64,000 bases of DNA from assembly GCF_004359985.1 (NCBI RefSeq), contig NZ_SMRO01000001.1:682001-746000 (forward strand), written 5' to 3'. Positions within the stretch are counted from its first letter, which is position 1, and every line of letters starts with the position of its first letter. The translations under genes and the position numbers were made by a program. Under the pieces are notes generated by a model. It was not told the DNA's origin, did not search any database, and saw only the letters and a program-made list of their open reading frames with translations. Positions 18,375 through 28,167 of the stretch are shown in pieces. The DNA is from Paraburkholderia flava (lineage in GTDB: Bacteria; Pseudomonadota; Gammaproteobacteria; Burkholderiales; Burkholderiaceae).

Positions 18375-19300
18375 TCAAGCGCATCATCGACCACCGGCGG
18401 CAGATCGAGCGGCGTACCACCGAAACGCGCGACCACGTGATCCACAAACGTCCGCACCTTCGCCGGCAGATGGCGGCGGCTCGGGTACGCGACGCTGTAT
18501 TCGACATGCGGCAGCGTGTAGTCGTCCAGCAGACGCACGAGCCGGCCGGATGCGAGATCGTCGCCGACCAGATACGCCGGCAGCAACGCGACGCCCATCC
18601 CGAGCAACGCGCAGCGGCGCAGCATCTCGGCGTTGTTCGCGACGATCGCATCGACCGGGCTCACGCGCATGCTGCCGTGCGCGCCGGTGAAGGTCTGCGC
18701 GGCGGCGTTATCGTCGGATGACAATCCGAGCCATGCATGGCCCTTCAGATGCGCGGGTTCGCGCGGCACGCCGTGCTTCGCGAGATAGGTCGGCGCCGCG
18801 CACGCGATCAGATACGTGGTCATGAAGCGCCGCGTGACGATGCTGCCCGCGCGCACCTGCTGCGACGCCATCACGCCGACGTCGAAACCTTCTTCGACGA
18901 GATCGACCGGACGGTCGACCAGCGTGACGTCGGGAATCACCTTCGGATAGCGTTCGGTATAGCTCTGCAGCACCGGACCGAGCGCGTGCATGCCGAACTC
19001 AACCGGCGCGACGATACGCAGCGTGCCGATCGGCTGATGGTTACGCGACAGCACCATCTGCTCGACATCCTCGAGTTCGCCGAGCACCTGCCGCGCACGC
19101 TCCAGATACAGCTGACCGGCTTCGGTCAGCGACAGGCTGCGCGTCGTGCGATTCAGCAGTCGCGCGCCGAGCCGCCCTTCGAGCCCCGCGACGTGACGCG
19201 TGACCACGGCACCGGACACATCCATTGCCTGGGCCGCGCGCGCAAAGCTGCCGAGATCGGCGACGCGAACGAAGATTCGCATCGATTCCAGATGATCCAT
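18359..19300 (-). CDS. LysR-family transcriptional regulator
   Basis: A 313-residue LysR protein of the common DsdC/PerR-like CrgA subgroup: MDHLESMRIFVRVADLGSFA start, recognition region VSGAVVTRHVAGLEGRLGAR, LNRTTRSLSLTEAG, and a substrate-binding domain to about residue 290 (PSRRHLPAKVRTFVDHV near the end). ATG 19300 is preceded by AGGAG at 7 bp; an in-frame ATG 21 bp earlier is less likely. It is convergent with the RidA operon and separated by 337 bp from the kinase gene upstream, so its target is not obvious from context. Confidence 0.92.
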   Translation of the reverse strand: MDHLESMRIFVRVADLGSFARAAQAMDVSGAVVTRHVAGLEGRLGARLLNRTTRSLSLTEAGQLYLERARQVLGELEDVEQMVLSRNHQPIGTLRIVAPVEFGMHALGPVLQSYTERYPKVIPDVTLVDRPVDLVEEGFDVGVMASQQVRAGSIVTRRFMTTYLIACAAPTYLAKHGVPREPAHLKGHAWLGLSSDDNAAAQTFTGAHGSMRVSPVDAIVANNAEMLRRCALLGMGVALLPAYLVGDDLASGRLVRLLDDYTLPHVEYSVAYPSRRHLPAKVRTFVDHVVARFGGTPLDLPPVVDDALEDALA

Positions 19301-19637
19301 GAAACGGCTCCTGTGACTCATGCACCGGACCGGCGGGGGTCGATCCGCGGTGCGCCGCCGCAGCCGGACGCAGGGTCACGACTATCACGGCATGGCACAG
19401 TCTAGGCAGGAGGCCCTGTCCAAACGCTGGCCGGAAAATGACCATTCTGTCATCTAGGGAGAAACCCTGCACGGAAGCGAACGCACGTGCCAACGCGGGC
19501 GGCGGGCGGTGCGGACGCGGATCATGCTCGCCGCATCGTGAGAGGCGCGATGGGCGTGACCCGGTGGGATAAAAGGGGTGTTTTGCCCGGGCAGGCCGGC
19601 GGGTTGAAACCGCGTGGTCTGCGCGGATGCGCAGCGG
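19301..19637. other. Intergenic region upstream of LysR gene and downstream of kinase gene
   Basis: No gene supported; long ORFs here are shadows extending from the kinase gene. It contains the LysR ribosome site and presumably its promoter (19301-19450). A small inverted repeat CTGCGC-GGAT-GCGCAG lies at 19619-19634, just past the kinase stop, and may mark the operon end, but it lacks a T-run. Confidence 0.5.
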
Positions 19638-21152
19638 CTAAACCCGCCGACGCCGTCGCGACGTCGCGAACAACGCGGCCGCTTCGGTGCCGAGACGCGG
19701 TCGGCGCGCCACCGGATTCGGACGCATCGTGCGCCCATCCCGATCGTCACGTTCGTCGTGCGGTTCGGGACGCGCGACCGTCGTGGCCAGATCGGCGGCC
19801 GAGACGGAAAAGCCGAAGGTATTGACGCCTTGCTCGCACGCGACGAACACGCTGCCGCCGTGCATCTCCGCGACCGCCTTGACGATCGCGAGCCCGAGGC
19901 CATGATTCTCGCCGCTGTTCGAACGCGATTCGTCGAGCCGGTAGAAGCGCTCGAAAATATTCATCCGCAGTTCGGGCGCGATCGGCGTGCCCGCATTCGA
20001 TACCGCGACGAACACCTGCCTGCCGCGCTGTTCCGCCTTCACCGACACCGTGCCGCCGGGCTTCGAGTGCTGGATCGCGTTGGTGAGCAGGTTGATCAGC
20101 GCGCGGCCGACCAGCGACGGATCGATCGCCGCGCGCGCATTGCCGCTCAGTTCGACGTTCAGTTGCGCCTCGTCGAACGCGATGTCCATGAAGTCGACCA
20201 TCCGGCGGATCTCGTCGGCGATCCACACGTCGGTCACGTTGACCGCGCGTTCACCGCGGTCGCGCCGCGACAGGAACAGCATGTCGTTGACGATCACGCG
20301 CAGACGTTCGAGCTCTTCGAGATTCGACTGCAAAGTTTGCTGCAGCTGACCGATCGAGCGGTCGCGTGTGAGGGCGACTTCGGTCTGCCCGATCAGGATG
20401 CTGACCGGCGTGCGCAGCTCGTGCGCGACGTCCGCGTTGAACGATTCGAGTCGTCCGTACGCGCCGTCGAGCCGTTCGAGTGCACCGTTGAACGACGTCG
20501 CGAGATCGTGCAGTTCGCCGGGCAATGCATCGGTGCGCAGCCGCTGACCGCGATTGCCCACGCGAACCTGCCCCGCTTCTTCGGAGAGCCGCGCGAGCGG
20601 CCGTAACCCGAAGCGCGTGACGATACTGCTCAGCAGCAGCACGGCAGCGCTTGCCAGCACGATCAGCACCACCAGTGTCACCGCGAAGCGATGCAGCATC
20701 CGCTCGCTCGCGCCGCAGTCACCGGCGACGACGACCCGCACTGCCGGTCGCTCGCCCGACGCGGGCACGTTGAACTCGGTGATCAGCATGTCGGCGTGGT
20801 GGTTCTTCAGGCGCACGATCCGGTACGCGCCGTCGGTGCGGATCAGGTCGCCATCGGTGAACGACTTGCCGAGGCGAAACCGCGGATCGGGGCTGTCGAC
20901 ATAGAAAAGCGGCCGTCCAGCCTGCGACAGATCGGCGAGATGCTCGCCGACAAAATGCCATTTCTCCGCCGTGGACACATGCGAGATCACCGAACGCGCG
21001 ATCTCGGCGCGCGCGTTCAGCGTCGCGCGCAGATCGCCGTTCAGCTGCTGCTCCATCATCACGAACAGGCCGAAGCCGACGAGCGTGAACACCAGCAGCG
21101 CGACCGCCGCGAACATGATCGACAGGCGGCGGGAAATCGACAATTTCATCAT
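19638..21152 (-). CDS. Heavy-metal-type sensor histidine kinase, IrlS/CopS-like
   Basis: A 504-residue membrane kinase. Membrane helices lie near residues 10-32 and 160-182 with a periplasmic sensor between. A HAMP domain follows, then the H-box DVAHELRTPVS with phospho-acceptor His 244, N-box NLLTNAIQHSK and G-box NHGLGLAIVKAVAEMHGG. The last 50 residues after the ATPase domain are Arg/Pro-rich and unusual for the family. The start overlaps the response regulator stop by 4 bp. Together with that gene it probably senses a cationic or toxic compound and controls the efflux genes located upstream in the same orientation. Confidence 0.92.
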   Translation of the reverse strand: MMKLSISRRLSIMFAAVALLVFTLVGFGLFVMMEQQLNGDLRATLNARAEIARSVISHVSTAEKWHFVGEHLADLSQAGRPLFYVDSPDPRFRLGKSFTDGDLIRTDGAYRIVRLKNHHADMLITEFNVPASGERPAVRVVVAGDCGASERMLHRFAVTLVVLIVLASAAVLLLSSIVTRFGLRPLARLSEEAGQVRVGNRGQRLRTDALPGELHDLATSFNGALERLDGAYGRLESFNADVAHELRTPVSILIGQTEVALTRDRSIGQLQQTLQSNLEELERLRVIVNDMLFLSRRDRGERAVNVTDVWIADEIRRMVDFMDIAFDEAQLNVELSGNARAAIDPSLVGRALINLLTNAIQHSKPGGTVSVKAEQRGRQVFVAVSNAGTPIAPELRMNIFERFYRLDESRSNSGENHGLGLAIVKAVAEMHGGSVFVACEQGVNTFGFSVSAADLATTVARPEPHDERDDRDGRTMRPNPVARRPRLGTEAAALFATSRRRRRV

Positions 21153-21835
21153 GATGGTGCGCCTCCGTCGCGTTCTTCGAGCACGTAGCCCATCCCGCGG
21201 ATCGTGTGCAGCAGCCGGCTAGCGAACGGGCCGTCGAGTTTCGCGCGCAGCCGCTTGATCGCCGTCTCGACGATGTTGGTGTCGCTCTCGAAGTTGACGT
21301 CCCAGACAAGTTCGGTGATCTGCGTCTTCGACAGGATCTCGCCATGCCGGCGCGCGAGCACGCTCAACAGCTGGAATTCCTTCGCGGTCAGTTCGAGCCG
21401 CGTGCCGTCGCGGCTCGCGCGGCGGCTGATCAGATCGACACGCAGATCGCCGACGCAGATCAGCGTCGATTCCTGCGTGCGCGCGCGACGCGTCAGCGCA
21501 TGCAGACGTTCGACCAGTTCAAGAAACGAAAACGGTTTGATCAGATAGTCGTCGGCGCCGCCGCGCAGTCCCTGCACTCGGTCGTCGACGCGGTCGCGCG
21601 CGGTCAGCATGATGACCGGCGTCTGCTTGTGCGCGCGGATCGTCTTCAGCACGCTGAAGCCGTCGAGTTTCGGCAGCATCACATCGAGGATCACCACGTC
21701 GTAGTCGTACTCGTTCGCCATGAACGCGCCGTCCTCGCCGTCGGTCGCGACGTCGACGACCCAGCCTTGCTCGGACAGCCCGTTACGCAGGTATTCGACG
21801 ACTTTCGGTTCGTCTTCGATCAATAGTACTTTCAT
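21149..21835 (-). CDS. OmpR-family response regulator, IrlR/CopR-like
   Basis: A 228-residue two-domain regulator. The receiver domain has acidic pocket EDEPK at 7-11, phospho-acceptor Asp 51 (VVILDVMLPK), Thr in MLTARD and Lys in LIKPFSFLEL. The C-terminal winged helix (about residues 128-224) ends with TIRGMGYVLEE, typical of OmpR/PhoB DNA-binding domains. The gene lies 66 bp behind the outer-membrane factor gene, so it may be transcribed with the efflux genes and also act on their promoter. Confidence 0.94.
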   Translation of the reverse strand: MKVLLIEDEPKVVEYLRNGLSEQGWVVDVATDGEDGAFMANEYDYDVVILDVMLPKLDGFSVLKTIRAHKQTPVIMLTARDRVDDRVQGLRGGADDYLIKPFSFLELVERLHALTRRARTQESTLICVGDLRVDLISRRASRDGTRLELTAKEFQLLSVLARRHGEILSKTQITELVWDVNFESDTNIVETAIKRLRAKLDGPFASRLLHTIRGMGYVLEERDGGAPS

Positions 21836-21901
21836 CGTGTCCCTTTGTTGCAGGGGCGGCTCTGGCGATACTTCTTTCGCCGCATCCCCTCTACTGCTGC
21901 A

Positions 21902-23437
21902 TCAGCCGTTTCCCGTCTTCGTACTCTGCGCGGTCGCCGGGCTCGATGGTGTGCCAGCCGGCTTACCCTCCGCCGCCCCACCCCGCCATCCACCGCCCAA
22001 CGCCTTCGCCAGTTGCACGACAAGGGCAGCCTGACTGCCCGCAATTTGCACCTCGGTGCGCTGTGCCGTCAACAACTGCTGCTCCGCGTCGAGCACGTTG
22101 ATGAACGCCGTCAGACCGCCTGCATAGCGATCGTTCGCGAGGCTCAACAGATGTTTCGCGTCCTCGACGCCCGCTTGCGCGCGATGCTCCGCGTCGTCGA
22201 GCACCGCGAGCCCGGTCACCGCACGCTGCACCTGCTGGAACGCGTCCAGCACGGCTTGCCGGTAGGTCGCCTCGGCGGCCACGTAGCCGGCCTGCGCAAA
22301 CGCGACGCCGGCTGCGCGTCGCCCGCCGTCGAACAGCACCTCGCCCGCCGACGCCCCAATCGACCACGCCAGAGCCGGCGCTCCGAACAGGCTCGCGAAG
22401 CGCGTGGCCTCCCAGCCGATCTGCGGCGACAGCGTCAGATCCGGAAAGTATGCCGCACGCGCGACACCGATGCTCGCGTTCGCGGCAGCCATCGCGCGTT
22501 CCGCCGATGCAATATCCGGCCGTCGCTGCAGCAGATCGCTCGGCACACCGGCCGGCAATTCGGGAATCGGCGGCATCTCGACGGCCGGTTCGATCGTGAA
22601 ATCCGGCGCGGGCACGCCGATCAGCGCAGCGATCGCGCTGTCGAACTGCGCGCGCTGGTTGACGAGCAATTGCCGCTGCGTGCGCGTCGCGTCGAGTTGC
22701 GACTGCTGCTGCAACACGTCGAGCCCGGACACCGCGCCGCTGTCGTGCTGCGCGGTGACGAACGCGAGCGCCTTCTGTTGCAACGCAGTCGAACGGTCGA
22801 GCACATCGATTTCCGCGTCGAGCTCGCGCAGCGCGAAATACGCGGTTGCGAGATCGGTCGTGACGACGAGCCGCGCGTTCGCGAGGTCGTCTGCCGATTG
22901 TTCGGCCGATGCACTCGACGCCTCGATCTCGCGACGAATCCGTCCAAACAGATCGACGTCGTAGCTCGCGCCGATACCCGTGGTCAGATCGTTTTGCACG
23001 GTCGACTGGTTCAGCGTGCCGTAGTTCAGCTGCGGCCGATCGGCGGAAATTTTCTCGCGCGATGCCGCGCCGTTCAGATCGATCTCGGGCGCCGCGCTCG
23101 ACGATACCGACGCGAGCAGCGCACGCGCCTGATCGTAGTGCGCGCTCGCGGCACGCAGCGTCTGGTTGCCCGCGAGCGCCTGCTGTTCGAGCGAGTCGAG
23201 CCGCGTGCTGCCGAAGATCGTCCACCAGTCCGGATCGAGCGGCGCGTGACCCGGCGCGGCCGGCCGCCAGCCTGGCGGCGCGGATGCGGTACGCCAGGCC
23301 GCCGGCGTATCGACCTGCGGACGCACATAATTCGGACCGACGGTGCAGGCGGCGAGACCGAGCGTGGCGAGCGTAGCAAGCGCGGCGATCAGCGACACGC
23401 GCAGCTCACCTCGCCTCCGATTAAGCATCCCCGTCAT
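21902..23437 (-). CDS. RND efflux outer-membrane factor lipoprotein, OprM/NodT family
   Basis: A 511-residue TolC-type channel. It has a signal peptide with lipobox GLAAC near residue 31, then TVGPNYVRPQ typical of the NodT/OprM family, and two outer-membrane efflux protein repeats with long alpha-helical stretches. The C-terminal region ends after KALGGGW. The start overlaps the adaptor's stop (ATGA). It completes a tripartite pump with the two upstream genes. Confidence 0.93.
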   Translation of the reverse strand: MTGMLNRRRGELRVSLIAALATLATLGLAACTVGPNYVRPQVDTPAAWRTASAPPGWRPAAPGHAPLDPDWWTIFGSTRLDSLEQQALAGNQTLRAASAHYDQARALLASVSSSAAPEIDLNGAASREKISADRPQLNYGTLNQSTVQNDLTTGIGASYDVDLFGRIRREIEASSASAEQSADDLANARLVVTTDLATAYFALRELDAEIDVLDRSTALQQKALAFVTAQHDSGAVSGLDVLQQQSQLDATRTQRQLLVNQRAQFDSAIAALIGVPAPDFTIEPAVEMPPIPELPAGVPSDLLQRRPDIASAERAMAAANASIGVARAAYFPDLTLSPQIGWEATRFASLFGAPALAWSIGASAGEVLFDGGRRAAGVAFAQAGYVAAEATYRQAVLDAFQQVQRAVTGLAVLDDAEHRAQAGVEDAKHLLSLANDRYAGGLTAFINVLDAEQQLLTAQRTEVQIAGSQAALVVQLAKALGGGWRGGAAEGKPAGTPSSPATAQSTKTGNG

Positions 23438-24693
23438 GCAGCCGCCCCCGATGCCGGTTTGGCGACTGCCTTCGCCGGCCCCTTCGTCGCGAGCGTGACG
23501 GTGTCGCCGTTCGAGATCGAATCGGCGGGATTCAGCACGACGCGATCGGTCGGCGTAATGCCGCTCTCGATCTCGAGCGCCGTGCCGAGATCGCGCGCGA
23601 TCACAACCGACTTCAACTGCACCTTGTTATCGGCGCCGACCACCGCAACCTGCGGACCCTGCGCGCGAAACAGCAGCGTATTGCCCGGCAACACGAGATG
23701 ACCCTGCACCGCGCCCGCAAAACTGACCTGTACGTACGCGCCCGGAATCAGCACGCCGTCCGGATTCGGCAGCCGCACTTCGACCTGCAACGAACGCGAA
23801 CCGACATCGATTGCACCCGACACATGCGAGATCACGCCGTCGAACGTGCGGTTCGCGAGTTCGGCCTGACGCACCTGCACGTGCTCGCCCGTCGTGACCG
23901 TGTTCGCGTACGACTGCGGCACCTGTACGAAAATCCGCAGCGGATCCGACTGCGCGACCGCGAACAGCGCACGCGTGCTGCTGCCGCTGCCCGCGTCGAT
24001 CAGATCGCCGGTATCGATGTTGCGCTGGGTAATCACACCCGCGAACGGCGCGACGATCCGCTTGAACGATTCGAGCTGCGTGAGGCGTCGCACGTTCGCG
24101 TCGGCGGCGGAGATGTTCGCGACGTCCTGGTTGTACGCGCCCTGGCGGTCGTCGAGTTCCTGTTGCGACACGGCGTCGCGTTGCCGTAACTGCTGCGCGC
24201 GAGCCAGCGACACCTTCGCGAGCGCAAGGGTCGACGCCGACTGCTGACGCTGCGCGATCGCCTGCGCGAGTTCCTGATCGACCTCGGGCGTGTCGAGCTC
24301 GGCGAGCAGTTGACCCTGCTCGACGTGCGCGCCGATATCGACATACCAGCGTTTCACATAGCCGGTCGCGCGCGCATAGACGGGAGATTCGGCGTAGCCG
24401 CGCAGCGTGCCCGGCAACGTCACCTGCGCGTCGGCGGCGGTGGCCGCATCGGCGGCCTGCGGCGTCACGACGTCGACGTATTGACGCGCGTTCTGCTGGA
24501 CCACTTTCGACAGCGTGTGCTCGTTACTGACGTTCGCGAGGATCGTGCGGACCGAACCGGCCGCGAGCAGCAGCACGACGCCGTACAGCGCGTAGCGCGC
24601 ACGCCGGCGCACGGCTGAGCGCGGCGGCAGGTTCATGCCGTGGTCCGGATCGTCCGCGTGAATCGCGAGGGATTCGTGATGTTTGTCGTTCAT
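23434..24693 (-). CDS. RND efflux periplasmic adaptor (HlyD/MFP family)
   Basis: A 419-residue membrane-fusion protein. One N-terminal anchor helix (YALYGVVLLLAAGSVRTIL, near residues 34-52), then the lipoyl halves GYVKRWYVDIGAHVEQGQLL and APFAGVITQRNIDTGDLID flanking an alpha hairpin, followed by beta-barrel and membrane-proximal domains. I start it at ATG 24693, 16 bp after the permease stop; a longer ORF runs back into the permease gene but would not resemble an adaptor. No clear ribosome site is visible, so translation may be coupled. Confidence 0.92.
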   Translation of the reverse strand: MNDKHHESLAIHADDPDHGMNLPPRSAVRRRARYALYGVVLLLAAGSVRTILANVSNEHTLSKVVQQNARQYVDVVTPQAADAATAADAQVTLPGTLRGYAESPVYARATGYVKRWYVDIGAHVEQGQLLAELDTPEVDQELAQAIAQRQQSASTLALAKVSLARAQQLRQRDAVSQQELDDRQGAYNQDVANISAADANVRRLTQLESFKRIVAPFAGVITQRNIDTGDLIDAGSGSSTRALFAVAQSDPLRIFVQVPQSYANTVTTGEHVQVRQAELANRTFDGVISHVSGAIDVGSRSLQVEVRLPNPDGVLIPGAYVQVSFAGAVQGHLVLPGNTLLFRAQGPQVAVVGADNKVQLKSVVIARDLGTALEIESGITPTDRVVLNPADSISNGDTVTLATKGPAKAVAKPASGAAA

Positions 24694-24709
24694 GTCGGTC
24701 GGTGACGCA

Positions 24710-27700
24710 TCAGGAAAGGGAATCGGGTTGGGCGTCGCCGTGCGTGTCGTTGCGCACATCCCGGCGTGCGCGACGCCGCGCGAGGCGGTTGTGCACACCG
24801 GCGAACACCATCGGCACGAACAGCAGCGTGGACACCGTCGCGAACAGCAACCCGCCGATCACCGCGCGGCCGAGCGGCGCATTCTGCTCGGCGCCTTCGC
24901 CGAGTCCGAGCGCCATCGGCACCATCCCGATGATCATCGCGGCGGCCGTCATCAGCACCGGACGGATCCGCGTCGCGCCCGCTTCGAGCGCGGCAACGAG
25001 CGGCATCGCGCCTTCTGCGAGCCGCTGCCGCGCGAACGACACGACGAGAATGCTGTTCGCGGTCGCAACGCCGACGGTCATGATCGCGCCGGTCAACGCC
25101 GGCACGCTCAGATGCGTGCCGGTGAGGAACAGCATCCATACGATGCCCGCAATCGCCGCCGGCAACGCGCTGATGATGATCAGCGGATCGAGCCACGACT
25201 GGAAGTTGATCACCATCAGCAGGTAGACGAGCACGATCGCCATCGCGACGCCGACACCGAGCCCGACGTACGACGAGCGCATCGTCTGCACCTGGCCGCG
25301 CACGACGAGATCGGTACCGCGCGGCAGCGTCGCGCGCGCGTTCGACACGATCCCGTCGATGCGCGATGCGACCGAGCCGAGATCGCGTCCATCGACACTC
25401 ACGTACAGATCGATCGCCGGACGGATGTTGTAGTGCGTGACGACGACCGGCAGCGCACCGGGCTTCACCGACGCGAGATTGCCGAGCAGTTGCAGGTTGC
25501 CGTTGGTGCCGGCGGTCGGCTGTGCGACCGGTGTACGCAGCACGTCGTCGAGCGATGACACCTGGTACTGCGGCGTCTGCACGGTCAGCGGATATTCGAC
25601 ACCGTTCTGCTTGTTCAGCCAGAACGCCGGTGCAGTCTGTGAACTGCCCGACAGCGACACCAGCAGATTCTGCGCGACGTTGTTCGCCGCGAGATTCACC
25701 TGCTGCAGCCGCGTGCGGTCCATCTGCATCGTCAGCAAGGGTTCGTCGTTACGCTGCTCGATGTGTACGTCGACGGCGCCGGGCACCTGCCGCACGTTCT
25801 TCATCAACTGACTCGCGACCGTCATGTCCGACGCGAGATTGTTGCCGACCACCTGCACGTCGATTGCGGCGGGCTGCCCGAAGTTCAGGATCTGCGTGAC
25901 GATGTCGGCGGGCTGGAAGAAAAATTCGACGCCCGGAAAACGCTGCGGCAGCAATTCGCGCAGACGCCGCACGTAATTCTGCGTCGGCTGGTGACCGGGT
26001 TTCAGCGCGACCTGGATTTCGCCGTCGAGCGTGCCGATCGTGCCCGCGTTGCTGTACGACAGGTTGATCCCGCTGTACGGCAAACCGAGGTTATCGAGGA
26101 TCGTTTCGAGGTCCGACGGCGGCACGACCTCGCGCACCGTGCGCTCGACTTCATCGGCGAGACGCGCGGTTTCCTCGATCCGGAAACCGCTCGGCGCGCG
26201 CATATGCAAACGGATATCGCCGGCATCGACGTTCGGGAAGAAGTCGCGGCCGAGCGTGAACACCAGCCCCGTCGACACCACGCAGAAACCCGCGAACGCG
26301 AGCGCAAAGAAACGCCGCCGCGCGAGCAGCATGCCCATCAGCACGACGTAGTTCGCGCGCACCCGTTCGAATGCACGATCGAACGCGAGATGCACGCGCA
26401 TGAACACGCCCGGCTTCGCGCCGGGCGCACGCTGCGCGGCGGGACCGTGGTTCATCATCAGCAGCGCGAGCGTCGGCACTAACGTACGCGACAGGATGTA
26501 CGACGCGATCATCGCGAACACGACCGCTTCGGCGAGCGGCACGAACAGATAGCGTGCGACGCCGGTGAGGAAGAACATCGGCACGAACACGATACAGATA
26601 CACATCGTCGAAACTAACGCGGGTGTCGCGATTTCGCCGGCACCGTTCAGGATCGCGTGTTCGAGACCCGAGCCGAGATGCAAATGGCGCTCGATGTTCT
26701 CGATCGTCACGGTCGCATCGTCGACGAGAATCCCGACCGCGAGCGCCAGGCCGCCGAGCGTCATGATGTTCAGCGTTTCGCCGAGCGCATGCAGCGCGAG
26801 CAGCGACGACAGGATCGACAGCGGAATCGACACGGCGATGATCACCGTGCTGCGCCAGTTGCCGAGGAACAGCAGGATCATCGCGGCGGTCAGCGCGGCG
26901 GCGATCGCGGCTTCGCGGATCACGCCGCTGATCGCCGCGCGCACGAACACCGATTGATCGAACAGCGGCACGATCTTGATGCCTGGCGGCAGCGAATCGC
27001 GCGCGTGCGGCAGCAGCGCCCGCAACGTATCGACGATCTCGAGCGTCGACGCATCGCCGCTCTTCAGGATCGACAGCAGCACGCCACGGCTGCCGTCCTG
27101 ACGCACGATGTTGGTCTGCGGCGTGTAGCCGTCGCGTACGTGCGCCACTTCGCGCAGATACACCGTCGAGCCGTTGACGGTGCGCACCGGAATATCGTTG
27201 AGCGCGGCAATCGTGTCGGGCGAGCCGTTCGTACCGATCGTGTATTCGGTCTGCCCGAGCTTCGCGGTGCCGGTCGGCAGGATCAGGTTCTGCGCGTTGA
27301 CCGCGTTGACGATGTCGGCCGGCGCGAGGCCGCGTGCGATTAGCGCGCGCGAATCGAGATCGACCGATACGACGCGCGTCTTGCCGCCGTATGGATACGG
27401 CACCTGTGCGCCCGGAATCGTGATCAGCTGCGGACGCAGAAAATTCATCGCGATGTCGGCGACAGCCTGCTCGCTCATCGTCGAACTGGACAGCCCGAGC
27501 TGCACGACCGGAATGCTCGACGCCGAATACGTGATCACGAGCGGCGGCGTCGCGCCCGGCGGCATCTGCTTCAACTGCGCCTGCTCGTTCGCGACCGTCT
27601 GCGCAATCGCGGTCTGCAGGTTCGCGCCGGGCTGCAGGAACAGCTTGATGATCGCGATACCCGACAGCGATTCGGACTCGATGTGCTGGATGTTATTGAC

Positions 27701-27922
27701 GGTCGTCGTGAGGCTGCGCTCGTTGACCGACGTGATGCGATCCGCGACGTCTTTCGCCGACAGACCGGTGTAATTCCAGATGATGCTGATCACCGGAATA
27801 TCGATGGACGGAAAGATGTCCGTCGGCATCGTCAGCAACGCGAACGGCGTGGCAAGCACGATCGCGATCGCGAGAACGATGAACGTATAAGGCCGCTTGA
27901 GAGCCAGATTGACGATCCACAT
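24710..27922 (-). CDS. RND-type multidrug/cation efflux permease (HAE1/MdtB-like)
   Basis: A 1070-residue inner-membrane proton-driven pump with the typical twelve-helix plan: N-terminal MWIVNLALKRPYTFIVLAIA, two large periplasmic loops (about 40-335 and 560-870) and helix clusters after each. The proton-relay pair Asp 401/Asp 402 is present in helix 4 (VGILVDDATVTIENIERHL). The sequence style is HAE1 rather than CusA heavy-metal type. First gene of a likely five-gene minus-strand operon with adaptor, outer-membrane factor and two-component system. Confidence 0.94.
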   Translation of the reverse strand: MWIVNLALKRPYTFIVLAIAIVLATPFALLTMPTDIFPSIDIPVISIIWNYTGLSAKDVADRITSVNERSLTTTVNNIQHIESESLSGIAIIKLFLQPGANLQTAIAQTVANEQAQLKQMPPGATPPLVITYSASSIPVVQLGLSSSTMSEQAVADIAMNFLRPQLITIPGAQVPYPYGGKTRVVSVDLDSRALIARGLAPADIVNAVNAQNLILPTGTAKLGQTEYTIGTNGSPDTIAALNDIPVRTVNGSTVYLREVAHVRDGYTPQTNIVRQDGSRGVLLSILKSGDASTLEIVDTLRALLPHARDSLPPGIKIVPLFDQSVFVRAAISGVIREAAIAAALTAAMILLFLGNWRSTVIIAVSIPLSILSSLLALHALGETLNIMTLGGLALAVGILVDDATVTIENIERHLHLGSGLEHAILNGAGEIATPALVSTMCICIVFVPMFFLTGVARYLFVPLAEAVVFAMIASYILSRTLVPTLALLMMNHGPAAQRAPGAKPGVFMRVHLAFDRAFERVRANYVVLMGMLLARRRFFALAFAGFCVVSTGLVFTLGRDFFPNVDAGDIRLHMRAPSGFRIEETARLADEVERTVREVVPPSDLETILDNLGLPYSGINLSYSNAGTIGTLDGEIQVALKPGHQPTQNYVRRLRELLPQRFPGVEFFFQPADIVTQILNFGQPAAIDVQVVGNNLASDMTVASQLMKNVRQVPGAVDVHIEQRNDEPLLTMQMDRTRLQQVNLAANNVAQNLLVSLSGSSQTAPAFWLNKQNGVEYPLTVQTPQYQVSSLDDVLRTPVAQPTAGTNGNLQLLGNLASVKPGALPVVVTHYNIRPAIDLYVSVDGRDLGSVASRIDGIVSNARATLPRGTDLVVRGQVQTMRSSYVGLGVGVAMAIVLVYLLMVINFQSWLDPLIIISALPAAIAGIVWMLFLTGTHLSVPALTGAIMTVGVATANSILVVSFARQRLAEGAMPLVAALEAGATRIRPVLMTAAAMIIGMVPMALGLGEGAEQNAPLGRAVIGGLLFATVSTLLFVPMVFAGVHNRLARRRARRDVRNDTHGDAQPDSLS

Positions 27923-28139
27923 GGGGGCAACCCGCAGTCATGAAAAAAGGCCGCCGCGGCAGGCGGATCATTGAACATCCGCGATGCTAGGGCGCCGGGC
28001 GGGCGCCACCATGACGCCAATATGGCGCGGTTGTCAGCATCGCGATGAAAGAGGAAGCCGGGCGTGCGGCGACGAAGCGCCTCGCACTTTTATGCAGGCA
28101 CGTGTGTGTGCGTACGGTGCGAGCCCGGCCGTGGGCAGG

Positions 28140-28167
28140 TTATTGACCGCCCTTTATTGACCGCCCT
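28140..28167. repeat. Tandem 14-bp duplication across the DUF4148 stop codon
   Basis: TTATTGACCGCCCT occurs twice in direct succession (28140-28153 and 28154-28167). The second copy holds the stop codon and last codons of the DUF4148 gene; the first is an exact repeat just beyond it. It looks like a recent replication-slippage event that leaves the protein unchanged. Confidence 0.9.

Noticed and set aside
21845..23701. A 618-codon open frame on the plus strand
   Set aside because: It lies antisense to the outer-membrane factor and adaptor genes. Its His/Arg-rich composition is the usual shadow of GC-rich coding DNA and it has no family motif.
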